This document shows positions 1-11,676 of a stretch of 64,000 nucleotides of DNA, piece by piece. Every line of letters starts with the position of its first letter. Positions within the stretch are counted from its first letter, which is position 1. Position numbers and translations under genes: made by a program. Source of the DNA: Diogma glabrata (taxonomy: Eukaryota; Arthropoda; Insecta; Diptera; Cylindrotomidae); NCBI GenBank assembly GCA_963693315.1, contig OY856186.1, positions 459,109,360 through 459,173,359 of the forward strand. The letters are read 5' to 3'. The notes under the pieces were generated by a model, which ran no database searches, was not told the DNA's origin, and was given only the letters and a program-made list of their open reading frames with translations.

Positions 1-530
1 TGAATAAATAAAAAATAAATAAAAATTTTTGAAGGGGCGAAGTTAAAGGTTTCCCAACATCAAAACAAGGGTTGAAGGCGAATCTGTATCTAGAAATAGA
101 TCACGTGGAGTTCGTTCGGATATTTTTTTTTGCTGATATTGAAAGTTTCCGAGCTTGTTGTTTACTTTTTGGTAACGTCGTCGTTCTCATGATGCTCTTT
201 CATATTTCCATTCCTGTTATTATCGGTCACACTTAGTTGGGGTTTGATCTAGATGTTTTTTTTTCTGCGCAATACGTTGCGACTACTATCGACAGAATTT
301 TGTCGACTTTTCTCGATTTTGTTTTCAATTCTTCTTTTCACTTGAACTCGCTGTGAAGAGAATGAGACTCTTAATCTATGAGTTTGGGTTCGAGCGTTAG
401 TGATATGTCAAATTTCTAGCTGAGGAAACACATATAACGTGTCCGCTTGGGAGCAGATCGAGGACGCTAAGTTTGTCATTCCGTTCCGCGAAACAGTAAA
501 CATTCCTGGGAAGAGAGCAGAGCCACTTTA
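1..530. other. Noncoding DNA, less AT-rich than the surroundings
   Basis: No credible reading frame is visible. The base composition is more balanced than in most of the window, as often seen in promoters or 5' untranslated regions. A coding-like stretch begins about 400 bases downstream, so this could be its 5' flank. That link is inference only. Confidence 0.3.
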
Positions 531-594
531 GCATTGTGGTTGAGAGGGGTGGACGGTGGGATGTATTTATGTATTTACTTTTTTTATTTCTTGT

Positions 595-830
595 ATTTCT
601 TATAAGTATATTTAAAAAAAAAAAAAATAATAATAAAAAAAATATGGTTAAAAAGAAAAAAAACTACATTAAAAAAAAAAAAAGAACACGAGAAAAAAAA
701 AGAAAAAAAAATAGCAATTGTTTTAAAGATAAAAGAGAACAATATAATTATAAATTAAATTAAAAAAAAAAAAAAAAAAAAAAATCTAAAACAACAATAA
801 TTTTCAAAAAAAAAAAAACAAGAATCCATA
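595..830. repeat. A-rich low-complexity tract
   Basis: The stretch is made of long runs of A interrupted by single T, G or C bases, including an A run of more than 20 near 764-784. Open frames here code only for Lys and Asn and are composition artefacts. Confidence 0.85.
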
Positions 831-924
831 AAAACAGTAATAAATATTAGTTTTAATAGTAGAATTAGTGCTGCTTCACATCGGGTAGTTGGTAGTTGAC
901 TGACATCTGTCGTTGCAATAAGGA

Positions 925-1202
925 ATGGATGATAAGAGTGTAAATGCTCAAGATGGACAGCAAGTAAGTACTGTTAGGATGCGGCCTATGTGACACCCGC
1001 ATACGGGAATAGATTATCTATAGAACATCATCAAATGGTAATTGCACTTCCACCTCAAGAAGTTTATATTCCACATGAAATTGTTGTAAATTCTACCAAA
1101 AACTTGATAGTGGTTCAACAAGTTCCAATCAACGAATTACCTCCACAAACACCCCTGCATCGTTCACCATCTACTACTCTACCACAAACTCATCATATAT
1201 GA
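925..1202 (+). pseudogene. Coding-like fragment of an unrecognised protein
   Basis: An ATG at 925 opens a short frame (22 codons, stop 991-993) that begins MDDKSVNAQDGQQ. At about 978 a second frame carries a non-repetitive peptide of some 74 residues containing YVTPAYGNRL, a Val/Ile-rich middle and a Pro/Thr/Ser/His-rich end (stop 1200-1202). The composition looks like genuine protein, unlike other short frames here. A GTAAGT donor-like string follows codon 13 and a TTAG precedes the second frame, but the 14 bases between them are far too short for an intron. A frameshifted gene fragment, or a first coding exon followed by decayed coding DNA, fits best. I do not recognise the family. Confidence 0.35.
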
Positions 1203-1301
1203 AATCCAAAGCTTGCTATTTTTACTTCATTGAAGTCGCAAAACCAAACTGAATAGATACCAACGTCAAATGTAAACATATAAACCATAACCTTTAACTT
1301 A

Positions 1302-1658
1302 GTCTGTTGAAGGTTAATTAAATATTTTTTTTGATAAATTTCCACATTAAGAAAACGTTCAAAAACAAAAGTGTTCCGAAATTACATAAAACACATTTTT
1401 GACAAAAGAATTATTTTTCTTAAAGTTTTTTTTTGCTTAAGTTTCCTAAATATATTTGAATGCGAATTTGATAGAATATTTTTTTTTATATACGATTGTA
1501 AATAGCCACCAAATCTGCATAACGGATTTGCATTACCAAATGGGTATAACGGACCTTTTATTGAAATATATTTTACATATAAAATGGTCTGTTGAAGGTT
1601 AATTAAATATTTTTTTTTGATAAATTTCAACATTAAGAAAACGTTCAAAAACAAAAGT
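1302..1658. repeat. Pair of ~71-bp direct repeats
   Basis: The segment at 1302-1372 (GTCTGTTGAAGGTTAATTAA and onward) recurs at 1587-1658 with about two changes. The spacing of 285 bp suggests a local duplication. Nothing coding is visible between them. Confidence 0.8.
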
Positions 1659-1789
1659 TACCCTTCGGCCTTCTTGGCAATCTATCATTAATCGAAAATA
1701 CTTTTGTATTGAAATATTTTTTTGGTTCTACATTTTTTTTTCTCTCTCGTCTTTGATTTGTTTTTTTTATAAAATTATCTGATTATACC

Positions 1790-3500
1790 GAGCTCTGATG
1801 AAGTGCTAAAAGTTTTTTTTGAGTCATGCGAAGTGTGCCAAGGTGGACATGTAAAAGCGATGTAACCTAAACATCACCTTAAAGGTAGATACGTTGGCGA
1901 GGGGAGGGAGTCTGAAGGGTCTACCACCTCACATATTCTAGGAGTTCTCACCCCAATCACCATAAAAAAATTTTTTATTATTTGTCTGCTCTTATTAAAG
2001 TAAGTAGAAAATACAGGCACCATAAACCATCTAAATCCACGACCAAATTTACCTCCGGTCAGAGCAGCCGCATACCGTGCTAGTAGCAGACGTGTGCCCG
2101 AACGAGAATTGGTTTGTAATTTTTATTTTTCTAATCATTTTCTTGGTTCTTATTTTAATACTTCAAAATGAAGTATTAACAAATAAACTACTACAATGTA
2201 AGGTTGGAAAACCGTAATAATATTAGTAAGCTATAGTCAAATCCAAAAATTTGTTTTCTTTATTTTATGGTTAGATATGTAAGGTCTGTAGATAACGGTC
2301 TTTGTATAATAGTTTTGAAGTCTAAACTTGTTCATAAAATGATCGCACTCACTTTTTATTTATTACGGAATAAATATTAAAACTTTAGTTTTATCGACAG
2401 GTCATATCATCGTTAGATCGCACATTTTCCAGGCACAATATAGGTGATTAGAACTATTAACTAACAATTAATTAGAACTATCCGACAATTGATGACTGTA
2501 GTTCTAACATTTTAATGAAGGGTTGAATTTTGTTTTGGAATAAATCGGAGTGCATAAACTATCTAGCGGTTATTGTAGGACATAAAACCCTCATGTTGGG
2601 ACACATTTTTATTATCAATTGTTAGGTCGAACTTATCTAATATAATCAGGATATTTGTTATATTGATCAGGTCTAATATCATCAGGATTGCCGAGTTTTC
2701 AAAACACCCGAATCAACTTTTAACAACGGTTGTGTCTTGCATTTTCTGGCTACAGTACTGCTATCTTTTCGTACCATACTAATTCTATACGTATTAGTAA
2801 AAAGGTAAAAAATAATAATTAGATTGTCATCTAAATTTATCACAATAAAGAAATCATTAATTTAACTTTCAATATTTTATATAAAACAAAGCATAACAAT
2901 ACAAAGTTGTTTTTACAAGCACGCAATTTGATTATGGCTAAGATGTTTATTTGATAACTAAATTTCAAGAACTTCAGCGCATATATTTTTATTTTTGATT
3001 GAACAAATGACTAATATTTTTTCCCCCAAAACAATTATGGGTCGCTTTTAATTGTTGTCATTAGCTAAAAAAAAAATTTTATATATTTATTTCTATACAA
3101 TAACTTGTTGTAAGTTTAATGTCATTAATAAATACTAGTGCAGTTGTTATAAATTTGAAAATAAGCGGTATAGTACGTAACATGGGGTAACAACGGGTTT
3201 GAAAATGATAATAATAAAGTAAATTGATAGTTTACTCACCATATCGGGATTCAAGTTACTAGTTTTTCAACTGGTTTTGTTTTGTCATTTAACCAAAAGA
3301 GGTCAATACGTTTGAGCCAAGTTTTTTACAGTACCACAATCTTTAGCCAACACAAATCTGAGGTTGCTGAACAAAAAGCAAACCATCTCTATCTCTTTCT
3401 GATTTACAATCTATAAATTTACGGCTTAGTAGATTCTTACTAGTCTGTGCAGATCATACTGTCGACTGGTTTGTACTTATTTGGAAAACTAATAAACCTG
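1790..3500. other. Noncoding stretch with no recognised gene
   Basis: Bases 1790-2115 are less AT-rich and could be an old retroelement tail. The remainder is AT-rich with stop codons in all frames. A C-rich run (about 3498-3521) marks its right end. I see no gene, RNA or transposon end that I can name. Confidence 0.4.
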
Positions 3501-3829
3501 CCCCCCCCCCCCTCCCCCTTTCACCGTAAAAGCGTGACGTAATTTATTTCGACGGACGTAGAGATGGCTATAATATTATTCGACTTTTTTACTATCCGGT
3601 TATCGAATAGTATATTTTCAAAATATTCGGTTAACCGTGGTTAACTGACAGGAAAAAAATTAAAACAAAAATGTGTTTCTAAATCACAAATAATCTTCTA
3701 AACTAAGTGTTTAAAAGACTTAATTTAAAACATACCAGAACAAATGGAAAATAAGAAAACAAAATATCAGTATTTGACAGATAAAATCTTTATCTATTTA
3801 ATTATAAAACTGTACTTTATTGTACTCAA

Positions 3830-3960
3830 ATTCAATGGATTTTACCGCTGGTGCTTGGAGAAACATGATGAATAATTGTAAATACAATTCCTTGTTATAG
3901 TATTTCGCAATTGCGTTTTTATTATTAACAAGTTAACTGTTTAGCTATTTAATTTATATG
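3830..3960 (+). mobile_element. PLE tail fragment
   Basis: The stretch from GATTTTACCGCTGGTGCTTGG through GAAACATGATGAAT to the TTATTATTAACAAGTTAACT segment matches the sequence at 56870-57000, which flanks a PLE endonuclease fragment. It is inferred to be the noncoding end of the same PLE family. Confidence 0.55.
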
Positions 3961-3984
3961 TTCCATCTTATTTCGATTGTGACC

Positions 3985-4640
3985 AGGGATTGGATGAATT
4001 ACTTGAACCCAGACATATTTTTATGATCCTGAAATCCTGGGCTTAGTGAAAGAAAATCTCGCTATAACGGGATCGCCATATTTACCAGGATTAATGAATG
4101 AAAACACGAAATCCTGTTAAAAAATCAGCAATATTAAATTCGCATGGAAGGATCAGTTTTTGTTGATTTCTAATGTGTTTGGTCTAGGGTAGGGGTATGG
4201 TTAACACGCGTACTCCAGTCCTTGCTATAGCCAGAGGAGTTGATGTGGGATCTCATATACCACTGGAAACAACAGTAAGTATCACTAACGAATGTGATAC
4301 CTTAGCGGATAAATTTTATTTAGTAAACGGTAGCACCCTAAATTTTAGTTATGGAATATTTCTTGACGATGATGACGCACTATTGTTTGCTCGAAGTAAT
4401 ACGTTTTGTGCAACTCTATATGCAGGTTTTAATGCTTGAGAAAGCCCGTAAGTCACATGATCAATAAATACGTCACTATAGCACTATGATTATTGACAAC
4501 TCAATTTTAGTTTAGTTACTGCATATTGTTTATTAAATGCTTGCAACTTATCACTTGTAGCTATTTTTTATTTTCTTCATTCTATGACGAAATAATAAAA
4601 TGTTAGTATTGATCGTTTTCCGATTAAGATAAATTCAAAT
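3985..4640 (+). mobile_element. hAT2-like end plus family A repeat body
   Basis: Bases 3985-4140 resemble, in inverted orientation, 17740-17880 (AGGGATTG end, repeated CCCGGGAT-type motifs). Bases 4150-4640 carry the family A body: ACGCGTACTCCAGTCCTTGC, a CATATACCACTGGAAACAACAG segment and a GGTAGCACCCT segment, also seen at 15545, 22570, 28540 and 44407. An 80-codon frame at 4197-4439 spans it, but the other copies do not keep that frame open, so it is probably not a gene. Confidence 0.6.
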
Positions 4641-4969
4641 CCTTTCCTTGTTTACGTTTCACTACAGTTAGAAAATATTTGATTAATTAAATCAAAAGCA
4701 TATTCATGTTGGGATCCAATTTCATGCTGGGATTTCGTTCGAATAGTGCCTGGTTGCAAGTAAATGACTATATGGCGGCAACTCGAGATTATCGTCTTAA
4801 CTACCAAATTATATTACATATAGTGATTTTATAAATTTTATTATTTGTAAAACTATAACCTGATTGCACTAGTCGGTTAACCGAGTTAATTGCCCGGTTA
4901 TTCGAATAGTAAAATTTTGCAAAAATTACCCCGTTAACCAGTTAATCGAAAACCGGATTACCATCCCTA

Positions 4970-6999
4970 CAACGGAGTCTATTATTTATGTACATTTTTC
5001 ACAATATGTGTTTTCAGAACTGGTCGTTTATCAATCAATTTAAATTTATGGAAAGTGTGAAAGCAATCAAAATGGTATCTTGCAATTAAAAATCTCATAA
5101 GTAGTAATATGAATTAAGTGATAGGATTCAATGCTCAACATACTGATTAGCCAAAAGAATGATGGAATCCAAAATGATAGAGCTTTAAAGATTATTCTGT
5201 GAGAACCAATTTAAATTTCTGTTGCTAGTACAACTAAAAACTTACAAATATCTTAATGAAAATCCATACAAATGATTTAATTTATTTCTTTGTTTTTCAA
5301 AGGAATGCTATTACATACAAAGAATAACTTAAAATCGAAACTTTCAAGTGAAGTAAATTCATTACCATTTTGCGTGTAACTATAACATTATACTACTAAA
5401 AGCTCCGTCCATCATAATAGAAATAACAAGAATCAAGAATAATAATTACTCATTCATACAAAGCCAAGAATTTAAGTTTTGATTTTATTTTATTGTTGTT
5501 TCTTTTTGGTTTATGAAAAATTAAATTGAGTAAGGGAAAATTTGAATACTAAATTACTCGAGGAATTTTGTTGTTATTAGTGTTATTAACCTAATTCGGA
5601 AATCAAGAAGTCGAAGGACGTTAATACAACAAAACAACATCTTAAAGTTTTAAGATACGACGCCAATAATTTTGAGTTGCTGCCGTATAATCAAACAAAA
5701 ACTGTTTTTTGAGATTTAAGAAATTAGAAAAGTTAACTAAGTAAGTGAGCCCTATGCATAGAGGTATGATAATGAATTCCCTTCCTCAATTATAAATAGT
5801 ACAATCGAGTTAAACATATTAGAACTATTTAAACATATTTATCTATTTCACCCCACGTTATTAGATTTTCAATATGGAAAATATATAAAATTCTTCAAAC
5901 GACACAAACTAAACTTAATAAATAATTAATGAAATTTCTCGATTGAAAATAACAAACGTGACAAAACATTGAAAATAATCAAACCTCGAATTTGATTAGT
6001 TGTATTTAAGGTCACTCAACTTAATAATAATCCATAACACTGAAATTGAAATACTTAATGCAACACAGAACTTAAAGAATTTAACAATTTATTGTTTGAA
6101 TGTAATATTTTTCTACTGGATAAACGTTTTGATCAAAATATAGTTGGTATCAACAAATACTAGAGTTGATCCTATTTTGGCTGAAAGTTAGCAGTGTTAT
6201 GGAAAGTTTGTTTAATAATCTGATTCCTACGAAGAATTTATAAGATTTTAGGGTATGCGCTATGTAGTGCTCGTCATACGCTTCGAACTATTCTTAACGA
6301 TCCAGTAGGTTACACTTTTAAACCGTTATCTCAGTCAGGAGAAAAAGATGCCAAACTGGAAAATAAATATTAAAGTAATATGGCTTCAAAAATAATTGAC
6401 AAGTGGCCAGGCCTGGCCACCCACACTGCCCGTCTCTAATATTACTAACAAAAGAAAAACATTCAATCATTTGAATATATATAATATTAACTTTAAACGT
6501 AATTACTAATTTTACAGAATTATGTCAACCACCTTCGATTTATGAATTTCTTGTTAACATCAAAAAACCCATAAATCCAACACATCGTATAACCAAATAT
6601 CCACATAGAATCCACTGTTGTTATACAACCTCCTCCTCATCCTTCATTGAAAATAGTTTGAATAAAATTTTATTTTAGTTTTTGGTCAATTTCTAGAAAT
6701 TCGATTATTCTGATTACACAGAAATTTGGAATTTTATATTGGGCTTACTTTCCTTTTCCCTTTTCAACTTATTTTCTCAAAACAAAAGTGAAAATTATTT
6801 GTTGTTAATGTGAAAAAGTTAAATGAAAATTCTCGAGTTGTTTTATGTTTAGTATTTCAGTTAGAATTGAACGGTCAAGATTTGAAGTTTAAAGTAATAG
6901 AAGGATAAAAGTGTTATAAATATTTTATTTAATTAAGTTTTAAAATCAAAAAATTTACTTTGAATTAATTAATAGTGATTAATTTAAACTTAATTCAGA
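4970..6999. other. Upstream noncoding DNA of the tetraspanin gene
   Basis: About 2 kb of AT-rich sequence without a convincing frame or recognisable element. It includes a perfect 16-bp palindrome TGGCCAGGCCTGGCCA near 6404. The tetraspanin promoter is presumably within the last few hundred bases, but I cannot point to a clear core promoter. Confidence 0.4.
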
Positions 7000-8797
7000 A
7001 TGAAAATAGATTTGGGAAAAAATCTTGTAAAAACCGTTTTATTTATTTTTAATCTATTTTTTGCGGTAAGGTTGAAATATTTTTTATATCTATAATTAAA
7101 TTTTATTTCAAGAAACTAGTAGTATCGCTAGAGTTTCTATTTGAAAGTATAAGAATATTGAATTAGGTTTCATAAATCGGAACGGAATAATGGAATACAG
7201 TTAAAAATTTTGGATAGAAAGCAGTACGGTTTCGAAAATTTTGTAAATTTTTCCTCACACGACTTTTAAATTGAATGACAGTCAACTGACAGGATTTCTA
7301 ATTGGGCTAAAGCCTTGCCCAATTAGCGACCCTTGCCTTGAATATGATCAATTAAAAATTCAAAACTTATGCTTTTGCTGTTGAAGGTGCATTAGACACC
7401 AAAAATTCTTAGTTTTCACTGTTTTTAGCGGGCGTTGTAGAATTGTTTTGTTTTTTTGATGGAAAATGTTTCATCCAATTTATGGAAAATGTTTCATCAA
7501 AATCGTTTATCAGCGATTAAAACCTTTAAGGACTTAAATATACTCGCGTTGAGAAGATCGTCCACAATTTAAGTTCAATAGCGCTCAAAATCCGGTGAAA
7601 TCCAGACTTTGTATCAAAGTTTCATAAAAATTGGATTATGTGCGAACACTATAAAAAAAAGGAAAAAAAGCTGCAGTGGTAAGGTCACCTGCCGTCACTT
7701 TGTTCAATAAACTCGAAAAGTTAATCAAAATCACATGAAAGGACATAAAGTTATTAAAGTATCAATAAACAGTTGTTTGAGAGACTCCCTTGACAAGATC
7801 CGTTATGTTTACGTTACAAAATCCAACTACTATCCTATCCGCCTACAGACATCCCAAAACAAAACAAAATAGGATATCTAAGTTTTCAAACTTTCAAACT
7901 ACTTGTATTTAAACTTAGTCAATTTTCAATTGTGGTGAAGGAAAATTTTAATTGAAGTCAATATTAAAGCCTTTGACTGTAGAAATTTGAAAGAAATACA
8001 AAAAAACCATTACAGTTAATAATACATTTTCGAATTTCCGGTTTAAGCTATAATATTACAAAAATAAAATAGTTATATTCATAATTTTTTTTTAATTAAT
8101 TGAAAACGTCTGCATTATCCTTTTTTATGTTATTTTTTTTCAGATTTCCGGTATTGGATTGATTATAGCGGGCTCAATTGTAATATCTGATATAGGTGAA
8201 TTTGAGCATTTTGTTGAAGGACGAGCTCTTGCTTTACCAATTATTCTGATTGTAATCGGTGTGTTTGTTTTTGCTGTTGCATCAATGGGATGCTATGGCG
8301 CTATAAGAGAATCACCACCACTACTTTTAGGTTTTGCTGTGTTTTTGGGCATTATTTTTATTTTAGAACTGGCAATTGGTATTGCTGCTATTGTGTATAA
8401 ATCAGAATTGCAAATGGCATTAAAAGATTCATTGGAGCTTACCATTCGTCGTTCTACAAAACAAGATCTAACTGCATGGGATCATGCACAACGTAATTTA
8501 ATGTGCTGTGGCGTATCCGGACCAGCAGATTGGGTTGACATGAGTAAAAATAAAACATTAAGAACAAGCTGTTGTAAACCCGAATATATTGATAATGAGA
8601 CCAAAGATTGTCGTCAAGCTTATCCATTGTTTAAAGACAAATATTTTCAATCTGGTTGTGTTGAGAGATTGGAAATGCGAATAGGAGATAATACAAAGAT
8701 TTTAATTGGTGTTGGGATTGGAATTGCCTTCATTCAACTGATTGGAATATTTTTAGCATGTTGGTTGGCAGCGATAATAAAAAATGAGAAGGAGTGA
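7000..8797 (+). CDS. Tetraspanin, two coding exons
   Basis: Tetraspanins are four-pass membrane proteins that organise partner receptors in membrane microdomains. Exon 1 (7000-7065) encodes 22 residues starting MKIDLGKN and ends in GCG before a GTAAGG donor. Exon 2 (8144-8797) follows a pyrimidine-rich tract and CAG and continues in phase 0 with ISGIGL, so the intron splits the first membrane segment. The protein is 239 residues, a normal length. Membrane segments lie at about 11-34, 55-75, 82-106 and 208-233. The large loop has the diagnostic CCG at 143-145, CC at 165-166, and Cys 178 and 194: six cysteines for three disulfides. The GCYGAIRE motif after TM2 is typical. No frame damage is visible. 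The subfamily is not assigned. Confidence 0.93.
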
Positions 8798-9074
8798 AAT
8801 TAAGTGAGTATTTTCATAAGTATATATACAACAACTAACTGGTTCATGTGGGTTTTGCTTAAACCATTTGACTTGTTTTATAGTATAAGATTATACCAAC
8901 AGTATAATTCTTTCGAAGCTTGTTGAATTGTGACTTAGTGCTGGTTTTTATTTATTTGGGTCAATCGATAAACAAATTCGTATACAAATGAACGTATGAG
9001 CTGCAAAAGAAAATTTGTTCTAGCAACGTAATTAATGGTAATCATAATTTATGTTTATTTTATTAGCGGAAACG

Positions 9075-9080
9075 AATAAA
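9075..9080 (+). terminator. Polyadenylation signal AATAAA of the tetraspanin gene
   Basis: AATAAA lies about 280 bases after the tetraspanin stop codon with further A-rich DNA downstream. It is the first clear signal in a plausible 3' untranslated region. Confidence 0.5.
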
Positions 9081-9486
9081 GAACTGGAATAAAAAATAAT
9101 TTTAAAAACTATACGTATAATTATATATAAGCTTGAGCCAGTATTTTGAACAAACATTAATCTCCAGAATCATAACAAAACTAAAGTTAGAAAAAAGTGG
9201 AAGAGATTACTGACCTTCTATTAACCTTAATATGAAAAATGTGGTTTGCGTGTTATTCACATATTTTGGGTTAATGTTAATTTTTACATTTTATTTTTTT
9301 ACCTTCTTTCTATCGATTGGCGCCCAACCAATAAGCAATACTACGGCATACTTCACTATGAATTAAATTTAAATATTTTTACGAAAATATATTAATTTTA
9401 TCATTTCGTAGAATCTTTGCACTCAATCAATTTTTCAAATGGTAACACTTTTTTTTTGTTGATTTAATGCGTAAAATTCACAAGCT

Positions 9487-9936
9487 ATAATATAACAAAA
9501 GAACTGAATATAAAAAATTATGGTGCAACTTATGAAACTTTTTGCAATCCATACAATTTTCGATCCATCTAGTTTCGAACCAATGAGAAAATTTTAAACT
9601 TTAAAAAAGTTTATCATTCTCATCAGGCTAGCCGACTAGATAAACTACCAAAAAATGTCAACGCTTATATAAACCAAAAATTAGGTTACAACTCTAGCGA
9701 AGTATAAAAAACAAAAAATTTACATAAACATATATTTAATAGATTCAGGTTTAGTCAATTAATTTCTCTGATGATCACTGTTTTGTTATACTCTAGACAT
9801 ACTAGTATTGAATAACAAACTCATATCTTCTAGTACTGAATACAACAGTATTGAACATACTAGTATTGAATACAAACTCATACTCAGTTTCATAATTTGC
9901 ACCATAATTTTTTAGATTCAGTTCTTATATTATTCT
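9487..9936. mobile_element. MITE with ~50-bp inverted ends
   Basis: The left arm (9487-9539: AACAAAAGAACTGAATATAA, then AATTATGGTGCAACTTATGAAACT) is the near-perfect reverse complement of the right arm (9886-9936). No coding frame lies between. The interior holds a short tandem duplication of ACATACTAGTATTGAATA (9798-9880). I cannot assign a superfamily. Confidence 0.75.
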
Positions 9937-10984
9937 TGATGGGATATTTTCTATCGGGGTGATGCTATATCACAAATAATTTACTGAAAAAATTATAATA
10001 TAACATTACTGTAAATATTTTATTACAGAGATTTCTTCAATGAAAACAATAGTCATCATAACAATAAATTTCCAAAAAGAGTTATCCAAAAGATCATCAA
10101 TATATCAATTTAATAAACATTAAATATAAAATATTTTAATTAAATAATTTTTATTTGTAAGTCAACAAAAAATTATACATTTTCCTAAATGTCGTCAACA
10201 TCCACAAATAAAAGTTTTCGTTTCTTTCAATTTTATTTTGAGCTTTTACTTTTTGCGTGTTTTGTGAGTAGATCAAAATTTTTATATTAGTTGTTAGTTT
10301 TTATTACGATATAAGTTCTAAATATTTTCTAGAAATTCGTGTTGAAATAAAATAGTTTTATATTTAAAATATAATAATAAAAGAAAAGATTTATGTGAAT
10401 TGTAATTTTTTTTGCTAATGATAGCGAATCAGGCTGTCGACCATATTTTTAAATTTATAAGTCAAACCCTAAAATTAGGACATTTTGGAATGATTTGAAT
10501 TTATCAAGCATAATTCTTCATTGTTGTTGGATGTAGGGTAAAATAAATTTATTCGAAAGCTAAGGAATGTCCTGATTATGGGGTGGAAAACATAATAATG
10601 ATTTTCTATAAAATATAACAGTAGTCATTAACTTCATTTATGAAACGCTAGAAATCTTAGTTCGAATATTTAAATTTTAAAAAAATGGTAATTGAAAAAT
10701 CTTTTTGCGAATAGTCCAAAACTATTTGATTAATTGTTATTATTTATTCAAATAATTACTTAAAAAATGTAAAGAAAGAAAATTAATTAAAAAGTTTATT
10801 ATATTTTTACTCAGTAAAGAGTATCCTGTTAAAATTGTAGCCGGTGTAAACAAACATAAAGTTGTACACAAAATTTTAATTGTAAATCATCTAATAAAAT
10901 TTATATAATATAGTTATAAATATTAAGTATATATATACAGATCTTATTTTAAAGAAATGTTGATTGTTTTATTTGTAAAGATTT
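9937..10984. other. AT-rich noncoding stretch
   Basis: No frame, RNA or transposon end is recognisable here. Confidence 0.4.
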
Positions 10985-11250
10985 CCTCAGGGGTCACTAG
11001 CATGCTATTGCAAACCGCAAACCTGTTGTCATATCTAGCGGGAACGGGAGCCTTGGCTTAGCCGCCAGGGTCGCGGAAAGGTACTCCCTTATTAGCACTT
11101 TCTGGTGGGTATACACTAGAGAAGACTCAGTTAGGGTCAAACCTTGAAAAATACCAAACCTCTGCGCCACCAGTTGTATATAGACTTCTAACAGGTATAG
11201 ACGAAGGCCTGTTGGTGATCTTTATTGCGTCTTAACTCGTAGGAACAATA
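10985..11250. other. GC-richer island of unknown nature
   Basis: The stretch (GGGAACGGGAGCCTTGGCTT, GCCGCCAGGGTCGCGG and following) differs sharply in base composition from its neighbours. It has no long frame and directly precedes a family A fragment. It could be a retroelement untranslated region or a structured RNA. I cannot decide. Confidence 0.35.
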
Positions 11251-11254
11251 TGGA

Positions 11255-11420
11255 GAAATATTTTAGTAGCCTTTCAAATTTTTTAAAAATTTTGTTTTCA
11301 CCTGTTTATTATTTCTTACATCCGATCATGAAATATTGGCCTATGTCATATTTTATTATATGATAGGATCTAAAGTTTAGTTTCTGATTTTTAAAACAAA
11401 TTATATTTTGATCAAATGAC
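11255..11420 (+). repeat. Family A repeat, 3' part
   Basis: The segment CATGAAATATTGGCCTATGTC and following bases match the 3' part of the family A copies at 16090-16180 and 28910-28980. Confidence 0.6.
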
Positions 11421-11676
11421 TATTACATTTGATAAAAAATTTAAAATACACATCCAAAATATTTTTATGTTTTACTGATATATTATGAATCGTTTAGACC
11501 TTAGATACCGAAATAATAATGATGCTCTTAATTCCCAAGGGAATTATAATACAATTTGAACTAAAAAACAACTAACATGATCAATTAAAACGCAAAATCA
11601 TGCTATCAAATCTATATATATAAAAATTAATAAATGTTAAACATTTATAAAAAAACATTAAAACCATACAGAAATA

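Larger units (their letters stand above)
3559..4969. mobile_element. Nonautonomous hAT-like element, nested
   Basis: The left end reads TAGAGATGGCTATAAT and the right end reads ATTACCATCCCTA, which are inverted versions of the hAT-type terminus. Both ends carry subterminal GGTTAACCG and ATTCGAATAGTA-type motifs. Flanking octamers (about 3551-3558 and 4970-4977) agree at roughly six of eight positions, as expected for a decayed 8-bp target duplication. No transposase is present. The interior holds other repeats: a PLE tail (3830-3960), a second hAT-like fragment and a family A copy. Confidence 0.6.

Noticed and set aside
536..763. 75-codon Lys/Asn-rich frame
   Set aside because: Artefact of the A-rich tract.
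3498..3521. C-rich homopolymer tract as a functional motif
   Set aside because: Simple repeat; it may be an i-motif former but there is no supporting context.
4197..4439. 80-codon frame as a gene
   Set aside because: It lies in the family A repeat, and other copies of the repeat do not keep the frame.
6404..6419. 16-bp palindrome TGGCCAGGCCTGGCCA as a regulatory operator
   Set aside because: Single occurrence with no context; not enough evidence.
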